Shown here: positions 55,741-64,000 of the stretch, piece by piece
Numbering within the stretch: the stretch's first letter is position 1
Layout of the letters: each line of letters begins with the position of its first letter
Origin: Diaporthe sp. PMI_573
Lineage: Eukaryota > Ascomycota > Sordariomycetes > Diaporthales > Diaporthaceae
Direction of reading: 5' to 3'
Length of the DNA stretch: 64,000 nucleotides
Assembly (NCBI GenBank): GCA_021399435.1
Contig: JAJTUP010000002.1
Coordinates: 3,472,001-3,536,000 of the forward strand
The notes under the pieces: generated by a model
Database searches by the model: none
What the model was told of the DNA's origin: nothing
Seen by the model: the letters and a program-made list of their open reading frames with translations, nothing else
Program-made: the position numbers and the translations under genes

Positions 55741-56388
55741 TCAGATGGGCTTGATCTTGAAGTGCAGGGATATCAGGGAGAACACGAGCGCTTTCAGGTC
55801 CTGAACCAGGTAGTAGAAGACCCGTAGACCCTCGGGGTCGGCGGATTCGGTCACGTCGTGAAGGGAGCCGATCTTTGCCGTCTCGAAGCTGATATGGTCG
55901 CCGCCCATCTTGATCTCGAGCTCTTGTCTCCCGTCCTTGTTTTTCTGTGGCCACTTGCCATCATCTTCCTTGAGGATCTCGCTCGACTTGATAACGCGCT
56001 TGATCTCCTCGATGATGACGGAACTCACACACACTGCCAACGGGGTCTTTCAGCACCTGCTCTCGAGCTCGGATGCGCGCGTGTGCGCGTGTGCATGGGT
56101 TGTCCAAGGGTCTTGGGCGACATGATGACAGGATGGGGCTACGTACTCTCTTTGCGAATGAGGCTGTCATTCCGGTAATTGGAGTTGTTTGCATACCGTG
56201 CGACGGCGCTGCGCCCGTCACCTACAACTCGAAAGTCGAACTCTGCCGTGATAACGCCGTCAGCTATCCGAGGAGGCCAAGATGAGAGGAGAGAAAAGAC
56301 ATAGCTACACACCCAGGAACTCATGGCCGAAGCGGCCTGAGTGGCCAGAGTAGTACCGGATGTAGAAGGGCTCGTTGGCGGACGACAT
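55741..56388 (-). CDS. mago: Mago nashi homologue (exon junction complex)
   Basis: Three exons (56313-56388, 56147-56242, 55741-56033) encode 154 residues. The sequence is classic for the family: [95 protein letters not shown], ending [12 protein letters not shown]. Mago pairs with Y14 and holds the exon junction complex on spliced mRNA; its presence fits an intron-rich fungus. Introns are 70 and 113 bp with GTGTGT and GTACGT donors. Divergent from the beta-COP gene with ~960 bp between starts. Confidence 0.95.
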
Positions 56389-57349
56389 AGTGAGATGAAG
56401 TCTGAGCAGTCGATCGATACCAGGCGCGTGTCGCAAACCTCAACCAACAAGCTCTCGTCATCCTCAGCAGGCGGGCAGTGGGTTCGAGCAACGGCGGCAG
56501 GCAAACAAGTGCCGGGTACCTACCTGGGCAGTTAGTGCACAGTGGAGGGTGACCTGCCTCAAGCGGTGGGTCCCGTCAGGCCTGCGGGGAGATGCGTGCC
56601 CACTGCCCAGGGCGAGAGGCAGTTACATGTGTACCAACTTACCTACTCCCTAGGTAGGTAGGCAGTGGTCGGTCATCTCAGGAGCCCAGAGCACTTTCCC
56701 AGACCCTGGCTACGTAGGTACCAGACATGCCAGCACTGGCCGGAACCTCCCAATCTTCCACCTCCGGCCGCGACGCTCGGACCAGGCTTTAGTGCCACTG
56801 TGTCACTGCTGCCAGCCGCCGCCAGCCTGTACGATTAGACGCGGCGGGCACCAGCACCAGCACGGGCACCAGCACCTGCGGCAGCGGCCCAGCAGCCCGT
56901 CAGCCGCCAGGGCCAGATCTCAGCAACAGCAGACAGAACCCCGACTAAGATACATCTCTGGCCTGTGAATTGCGCCAACCCAGCCCTCGTCTCCCTCCAC
57001 ACCGCGCTCGACAACTCAACAGCTTTCCGTTCCTGGCCCGGCCGCACACGTTGTTTGTTGGAAGCTGGCACTCAACCACGACCCCTCGCTCCCTTCAGGT
57101 ATCCCAATTGAGCTGTTGGGGCCCGTCCGTCCCTCCCTCCGTCAACCCGGCCGTTGCCAACGAGCACACTGGACACTTGTCGACTGCATCAGCCAGGGGG
57201 AGCTTCGAGTCGCCCAGGTCCTGCCGTCGACAGCAACCGCCGCCCTCGCCCTCGCCCTCGGACCAGGGGCAGATAGCACCAGCATTGCCATCAGCCTGAC
57301 ACCTCGTGGGAAGCTCGTTGGGCTGCCCAGAAACCCCCACCCCCCAAAC
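56389..57349. promoter_or_regulatory. Divergent promoter, Mago nashi / beta-COP
   Basis: Holds a cluster of TACCTA/TAGGTA motifs: GGTACCTACCTGGG near 56516-56528, CCCTAGGTAGGTAGG at 56648-56662 and CTACGTAGGTACC at ~56710-56722. Further on there is a GCACCAGCAC repeat at ~56848-56880 and a C/T-rich leader before the beta-COP start. Confidence 0.55.
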
Positions 57350-60300
57350 ATGTCCTCCTTCCTCGAGAATGCCTACAGCCTGGTCCACCAGGACAATGCG
57401 GCCGATGTTCCCTCCATGTCCGAGCTGCGCACGCAGCTTGAGAAGGGCACCGACGAGACCAAGGTCCAGACCATGAAGTCCATCCTCACAATCATGCTGA
57501 ACGGCGATCCAATGCCCCAGCTGCTCATGCACATCATCCGATTCGTCATGCCCTCCAAATCCAAGCCGCTCAAGAAGCTGCTCTACTTCTACTACGAGAT
57601 CTGTCCCAAGCTCGACGCCGGCGGCAAGCTCAAGCAGGAGATGATCCTGGTCTGGTACGCACCCCATGATGAGCTGCTGCATTGCTCCCCCCCCCCGTCC
57701 CCACGCCTTCTGACAACGTCTGTCCCGCAGCAACGGCATAAGGAATGACCTCCAGCACCCCAACGAGTACATCCGCGGCAACACCTTGCGCTTCCTCTGC
57801 AAGCTTCGCGAGCCCGAGCTGATCGAGCCCCTTCTTTCCTCCGCCCGGTCCTGTCTCGAGCATCGTCACGCCTACGTCCGCAAGAACGCCGTCTTCGCCG
57901 TGGCCTCCATCTACCAGCACTCTCCGTCGCTGATACCCGACGCCTCCGACCTCATCGCCACCTTCCTCGAGACCGAAAGTGACCCTACGTCCAAGCGCAA
58001 TGCATTCGCCGCCCTTGTCAGCATCGATCACCAGAAGGCATTGGCATACTTGAGCTCCGTCTTCGAGGGCATACCCAACGCCGAGGAGCTCCTGCAGCTG
58101 GTCGAGCTCGAGTTCATCCGCAAGGATGCCGCGCAGAACCCTCAGAACAAGGTAGGTGCCCTGGCTTTTTCGAGGCAGGCAGGGGTGATTGGATGTGCTA
58201 ACGCCCCCAGGCGCGCTATCTGCGGTTGATATTCGACCTGCTCGAGGCCGGTGCGTCGACGGTCGTCTACGAGGCTGCTTCGTCGCTGACAGCATTGACG
58301 AGCAACCCTGTCGCTGTCAAGGCAGCTGCAGCCAAGTTCATCGAGTTGAGCATCAAGGAGGCAGACAACAATGTGAAGCTGATTGTGCTCGACCGTGTGG
58401 ACCAGCTGCGGACGAAGAACGAGGGTGTGCTAGACGACCTTATCATGGAGATCCTGCGCGTTCTTTCGAGCCCAGATATCGATGTGCGCCGCAAGGCCCT
58501 GAGCATCGCGCTGGAGATGGTCTCGAGCAAGAACGTCGAAGAGGTCGTGCTCCTCCTCAAAAAAGAGCTTTCCAAGACCGTAGATCAGGAGTACGAGAAG
58601 AACACCGAGTACCGCCAGCTTCTCATTCACTCAATACACCAGTGTGCCATCAAGTTCTCTGAGGTTGCGGCCAGCGTTGTCGACTTGTTGATGGATTTCA
58701 TCGCGGACTTTAACAACACGTCTGCCGTGGATGTCATCAATTTCGTCAAGGAGGTCGTCGAGAAATTTCCCAAGCTGCGGCCCGCCATCGTCCACAGGCT
58801 GGTCGACACGCTTAGCGAGGTGCGCGCCGGCAAGGTGTACAGGGGCATTCTGTGGATCGTCGGCGAGTACTCCCTTGAGGAGAAGGACATCAGGGACGCG
58901 TGGAAGCGGATCAGGGCTAGTCTGGGGGAGATCCCGATTCTTGCCTCAGAACAGCGTCTTCTCGACAACGTCGACGGCGAAGAGGAGAAGGAGAAGGACC
59001 AAGTCAACGGCCACCACAAGCCTGCTGCGCCGACAGGATCACGGAGGGTGCTCGCGGACGGTACATACGCAACCGAAACGGCGCTGACCAGCCAGTCGTC
59101 CGCTGCTGCCAAGCTTGAGGCCGTCAAGGCAGCACAGAAGCCCCCATTGAGGCAGCTCATCCTCGACGGCGATTATTACCTCGCGACGGTCCTTTCGGCA
59201 ACTCTCACGAAACTGGTCATGAGGCACTCCGAGATCTCGTCCGAACACGCCCGGACGAACGCGCTGCGCGCAGAGGCGATGCTGATTCTGATCTCCATCA
59301 TCCGGGTTGGCCAGTCGCAATTCGTCAAGGCGCCGATCGACGAGGACTCCGTTGACCGAATCATGTCATGCGTGCGGTCCTTGGCGGAGTTCCGCGAGCA
59401 CAAAGAGTTGGAGACGGTGTATCTGGACGACACAAGGAAGGCCTTCCGCGCCATGGTACAGGTTGAGGAGAAGAAGCGGGCCGCCAAGGAGGCGGTTGAG
59501 AAGGCCAAGACAGCAGTGCAGGTCGACGACGTCGTGGCCATCCGCCAACTAAGCAAGAAGAACATGGGTGATGGATCCGACGACGTCGAGGTCGACCTCG
59601 AGCGCGCCACGGGCGGCGACAGCACTGCGACAGAGGACCTCAGCTCCAAGCTGAGCAGAGTTGTCCAGCTCACCGGCTTCTCGGACCCCGTGTACGCTGA
59701 AGCCTACGTGAAGGTCCATCAATTCGACATTGTGCTGGACGTGCTTCTTGTCAACCAGACCACGGAGACTCTGCAGAACCTCTCTGTGGAGTTCGCGACC
59801 CTCGGAGACCTCAAGGTCGTGGAACGACCGACGACACAAAACCTGGGCCCGCATGACTTCCACAACGTGCAATGTACAATCAAAGTCTCGTCGACTGACA
59901 CCGGCGTCATTTTCGGAAATGTCGTGTACGATGGCGCCCACAGCACAGATACGAACGTAGTAATCCTCAACGATCTGCACGTAGACATAATGGATTACAT
60001 CCAGCCGGCGAGCTGCACCGAGACGCAGTTCCGCACGATGTGGACTGAGTTCGAGTGGGAGAACAAGGTCAATATCAACAGCAAGGCCAAGACTCTGCGT
60101 GAGTTTCTGGACCAGCTGATGGCGGCGACCAACATGAACTGTCTCACTCCCGAGGCAAGTCTGAAGGGCGACTGCCAGTTCCTGAGCGCCAATCTCTATG
60201 CGAGGAGCGTGTTCGGTAAGTCAGAACCATTCCACCTCACACCCCAAGCAGGTCTGCCGCTGACTTTGAATCACAGGTGAGGATGCTCTGGCGAACTTGA

Positions 60301-60425
60301 GCATCGAAAAGGAAGGCGAGGACGGCCCTATCACAGGTTTCGTCCGGATACGGAGTCGCAGTCAGGGCCTGGCGCTCAGCTTGGGCAGTCTAAAGGGCTT
60401 GAACAAGATTGGGACGTCGGCCTGA
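57350..60425 (+). CDS. SEC26: Coatomer subunit beta (beta-COP)
   Basis: Four exons (57350-57654, 57731-58151, 58211-60215, 60277-60425) encode 959 residues, full length for the family. The N-terminal adaptin-like helical repeats include [74 protein letters not shown] and [20 protein letters not shown]. The C-terminal appendage region has [60 protein letters not shown] and [16 protein letters not shown]. Beta-COP is a core part of the COPI coat that returns vesicles from Golgi to ER. The three introns are 59-76 bp and all joints give unbroken family sequence ([30 protein letters not shown]). Confidence 0.97.
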
Positions 60426-61947
60426 ACTCCAAAATGTTGGCAAGTATAGATAGAGGTGATGGAGCTGATTTAATTTGAAAAGCCCGCGATGACGGAGAGA
60501 CGGTAGCAGAAAGCTTAGAGATACGCACGCTACTGTCTCCGAGGTAGACCACATCCACAAAAGCTATTACGATTTAAAATGTATGCTTGTGTTGAATGCC
60601 ACCTGGGATTTTTACCTTGACATGCCTTGCTTGCTTCGGAGTCTCTCCCAACCCCAGCGCCCCCCTACTTACACGAGTTGAGCTGGCCCCCCGATATTCA
60701 CGCGAGAATGGAGGCTGGCCGTGCTTCTAAGCCATGCAATAAAAGAGTGACGCACCGGTTCAATCACTGTGGCTTTGGATCTCCTGGCCGCATTGAATAA
60801 CTTGAAGATGCCACTTTTCATTCGATTGGAGGCCTCCTCGTCACAGGGAATAAGCCCTTGGGTTGAACGTATCACGTAAACTTTGTTATGCAACTTCAAA
60901 TTCGGACTATCCCATCTTGCCTTGATATAAACAGGGCATTCCGAGACCCGAAATCAAGAAATCTTGCCCGGTCCATCGGCTCCTGGCACGTCCATCTCCT
61001 CTGCCACGACAGGTTGTAAATATCCAGCTCTCCATCTCAAAATCTCGTCATCACCCGGAGCCAGAATCAGGGTCAATTGCCAGTAGTATTAGGTATTGGG
61101 TGTCACACGTGATCATCCCAGTATGAGTTGTAGCAGCCACTACCTGTTCGGTAGAAGAGTGGATCAGATCATGGTTCATGATCAGGTTGATTGTTGTTGT
61201 AAGGTCGGATGCACAATTAAAAGGAAAATGGCGAGCAGCAAAGGGGTATCTCTCAGTACAATATGGGGATCAAAGCCCTGACAAACATGTGCAAAAGCCA
61301 AATGCAAAGGCCCTCTTATGTCTGTCATGATTATCTGATGGCCAGGTATGTTTAGGGCACTCGGGAGACAGTCCGGTTAGGTCCCAGACGAAAAAGAACG
61401 TGGTTGGTGTGATGCTCCCGGGCGCGAATTGGAAACCGAGGCGTGTCGAGCCCCTTCTATTAGCCCGGTGTATCGAGTTTGTGGTGGAACTTCACTTAGG
61501 GAAACCACTCAATTGAACAGAGTGCCGGACTCGCGAACCCACAAAGGGGCCGCGGGGGGGGGGGGGCGACAGTGTGCTGGATGAGCCTTGGCCATGTTAT
61601 GCATACAGGTGCTGGGACTGGGGGCGACTGGCGACCCTGGCCGAAGGTGGTAGTCTTGGTGCAAGGCTTGCGGCCCCAGCAGGGATGTGACCCAGACCGT
61701 ATCAGTAGATCTGAGCAAGCGCTCTGAAGACTCGTCGGCGGATGGATGGACCAGTCTCGTGTGCATACTCGGACAGTGTGATATGCATGAGCGCCGGCCC
61801 AGGAAGCCAATGTTCCGCGGGCTCTCGGCTCGAGTCTGAGATTAGTAGTCGGTGGAATGGTCCAGGGACATGAGTGTGAGCAGCATCACGCTGGGCACTC
61901 TGGTATTGGCGTTGACACATCGACAGACTCCGACTCTTTTCCTGTTT
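60426..61947. other. Intergenic region (convergent gene ends)
   Basis: 1.5 kb between the ends of beta-COP and the UBTD gene, longer than usual for convergent ends here. A G-run of ~14 lies at 61555-61568. Short frames at 60669-60899 (-), 61096-61281 (+) and 61496-61810 (-) show no motifs. Confidence 0.55.
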
Positions 61948-63112
61948 CTAGCGTGGAGACTCGTAGACGAAAGCGTTGATGACCTGGTCCGTCCAGCCCT
62001 GAGCCGTGAGGGAAGAATTCTCCTTGAGGATTTTGCCCATGTGGACGAGGCGAACACGATAACCAGAGGGGAGCTAAACATGGAGAGGAGATTCCATCAG
62101 TAATCAGAAACGCCGAGGCCTAGATGGACGAGAAGCTGCGTTGGGTCACACTTACATTGCTCTCCTCCATGATGTGGTGAATGATGCTACGGACGGGCTC
62201 GTCCTTTCCTACACTTAGTTTCAAATCTCTGGAAGTATTGCTCAGACGAACAACGGCGAGGACCTGGTCGGAAACATTGACGACAGACTTGCCCTTGTGC
62301 ACGCGACGTCGTTCGGCTTCGTCATCCCGGTCCTGGTCCTCATCATGGTCGGCACCCGCGGTGGGGTCCTCTGCAGTCTTTGCCTCCCCGAATCGGTCGT
62401 CGTCGTCGTCGTTGTCGTCGTCATCATCATCTCCAGATGCAATATTGCTTGGATCAGAGACGATATGGGCTGGCAACTGGTAGTAATTCCCCAGAAGGTC
62501 ATAGGCGCCGTCGGCGAGGTTGCCGGTCGGCAGAGTGATGTCGGCGGCATCGAGAATTGACTGCGCAGTGGCAAGAGCTAGCGAAGCGTTTTGGTCGTCA
62601 CTGGGGTCGTCTTGGCCGTCGCGTCTCGTGATATCAGCGGTCCACAGGACATCGAGGGCAGCATGCAGGGTCTGCCAGATTTCTGGACGGCCGCTGACCC
62701 TGGTATCGAAGAAGTCGGTGCGTTCGCGATCCAAGGCAGCTCTGGACCAAATGCGGCTCTTGGATGACCACTCGTTTCGACGTAGCGGCTTGTTGATGTG
62801 CTGGTCGAGGGGTCTACGCCGATGTCGACTGCGGTGGTGGTGGGGGCCGGCGCGATCGAGGTCTGGCCCGGTGGAGCGGGTGGAAGAAGGTTGGGGCTGC
62901 GGCTGCGGCTGCGACTGCGACTGGGAGAGGTCCGCAGATTGGGGCCGGGCTGGAGGAGCTCCACCGGGGTAGGGTGAGTTGGGGCCCCGGGGCAGCGAGA
63001 AGCAGCAACCCTGAGCTCGAGCAGGTCAGTTGGCGTTGCTCAAAATGTTTGTGAGGTTGGGGGGGGAGGGCAGGGCAGGGCAGGGCAGGGCATGCTTGGC
63101 ATCGCGCACCAT
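61948..63112 (-). CDS. UBTD-type ubiquitin-like domain protein
   Basis: Exons 61948-62073 and 62156-63011, plus a likely mini-exon carrying only ATG (63110-63112) before a 98-bp intron, give ~327 residues. The middle matches the UBTD1/2 N-terminal domain: HINKPLRRNEWSSKSRIW, ALDRERTDFFDTRVSGRPEI, AQSILDAADITLPTGNL and GAYDLLGNYYQLPAHIV. An Asp run coded by GAT/GAC repeats follows. The C-terminal ubiquitin-like domain is completed across the last intron (SVVNVSDQVLAVVRLSNTSR, SGYRVRLVHMGKILKENSSL). Relatives regulate ubiquitin conjugation in vertebrates; the fungal role is unknown. Fungal members usually begin MGCC (lipid anchor), and joining ATG to the CAG acceptor gives MGCC, but then one extra T at 63000-63002 breaks the frame. 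An alternative GAG acceptor (exon from ~63016) keeps the frame. Confidence 0.8.
63067..63091. repeat. (GGGCA)n repeat in UBTD intron 1
   Basis: About five GGGCA units inside the proposed first intron of the UBTD gene, next to a G-run. Confidence 0.85.
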
Positions 63113-64000
63113 CTAGAGAGGCGGGCAGCCTTCGGAGGCTGGGCTTTGCTCCCTCGCAATCGGCTCCAGGCTGGAACGAGTGTCAAGGGTGCGGGTGGTG
63201 TTCAGGCGGTAGATGTCGTAGATGTCGTAGATGTCGTGGGAGCGAAGCGTGGGGCGGAGATGGCGAATGACGGGCCAAGCAAGCAGCCAACGCGGCCGGC
63301 AATTGGCGATTGACGACGGTTGGGGTTGTGGACGGGGCAATCAGACCTTCCCAGCTTCTTAGTTCCTCACACGCTCATGTCGGTCTCGAGCTGCTGTCGT
63401 GGCATGGTTCGCCGGAAGCAGACACAGGCCTCTGTGGCAGGCAGCTGACGAGGTAAGGAAGAAGCTTGTTGGATCGGATGGCAGCAGTCAGTCGGTGGTG
63501 ACTCGAGGGTGACGGGTAGATCGGGTCGGGTCAGATCAGATCAGATCAGATCACCAGCAGGGCGCGGGGGTCTGTCCGTCCGTCCTGCATGTCCTGCATG
63601 TGGGGCCGCCCTGTTCTGCGCAGACCCGCCCTTCTTCCCGACAGCGGAAGCAACCGCACGAGACAGGTCGAACATGGAAACACAATGGGCACCTACCTAG
63701 GTGCCCAGGTACCAAGGTAGATAGATAGCTTTACTTGCCGCCGCAACAACAGTAGGGTATCAACAACACACGCCGGCTTACTGGTCTAGCGATGTGCCAG
63801 CCACATGTGATTCGGAAGTTGGTCCTGCGGATTGCCAGGCCTCTGGATAGCACCCACCATCCCTAGCCAGAGAACAGCCGGGACCTCAACCCTCCCGATG
63901 CTTGCCTCTACATCTGCCGCATCACCACAGGTACCCTCTGCACTTGTTGCTGCCGCAGAGGCACCGCGTCATCTCCTCCTGCAACTTCTCGTCTCTTGCA
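63113..64000. promoter_or_regulatory. Upstream region of UBTD gene
   Basis: Contains GTAGATGTC x3 (63207-63236), GATCA tandem repeats (63533-63553) and a long inverted repeat GGGCACCTA-CC-TAGGTGCCC at 63687-63706, followed by CAGGTACCAAGGTAG. No gene can be supported to the window end. Confidence 0.55.

Overview
The window is nuclear DNA of a filamentous ascomycete (Pezizomycotina, most likely a Sordariomycete). Protein genes have several short introns (about 55-250 bp) with GT..AG ends and CTAAC/CTGAC-type branch points. Genes are well spaced on both strands, tRNA genes carry introns, and gene families typical of this group are present: a PTH11-like receptor, fungal arylamine N-acetyltransferase, GH128 glucanase and GID4. 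No operons, viral genes or CRISPR arrays are seen. Exon models below were built by hand from splice signals and family conservation.

Region 1 (1-8.4 kb): end of a sulfate permease (STAS domain), an arylamine N-acetyltransferase, an AT-rich island holding an intron-containing tRNA-Ile, a small six-cysteine secreted protein, an intron-containing tRNA-Asp, and a secreted GH128 beta-1,3-glucanase. Region 2 (8.4-25.3 kb): mostly housekeeping genes, namely DEF1 (RNA polymerase II degradation factor), an unrecognised conserved protein, a kelch-repeat membrane protein, a GNAT-like protein with a signal peptide, ribosomal protein L28 (uL15), a small glutamine-tract protein and a Dap1/cytochrome-b5-like protein.

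Region 3 (25.3-34.6 kb) is gene-poor and decayed. It holds a broken GRE2-like reductase with three indels, a relic of a multi-pass membrane protein with two TAG codons where CAG is expected, and another relic with TAA stops. Region 4 (34.6-47.4 kb) is accessory metabolism: amino-acid permease, PTH11-like receptor, FAD-dependent dehydrogenase, a second almost identical tRNA-Asp in inverted orientation, and a secreted type-B carboxylesterase that appears frameshifted exactly at its catalytic-acid motif.

Region 5 (48.3-64 kb) is conserved core: ankyrin protein (YCR051W-like), RNase P/MRP subunit Rpp40, tRNA methyltransferase Trm11, GID4/Vid24, Mago nashi, beta-COP (Sec26) and a UBTD-type ubiquitin-like protein. 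Intergenic regions of core genes repeatedly contain the palindrome TACCTAGGTA or variants. The main genome-scale observation is that the two tRNA-Asp copies, with related flanks, bracket in inverted orientation the 38 kb that contains the decayed region.
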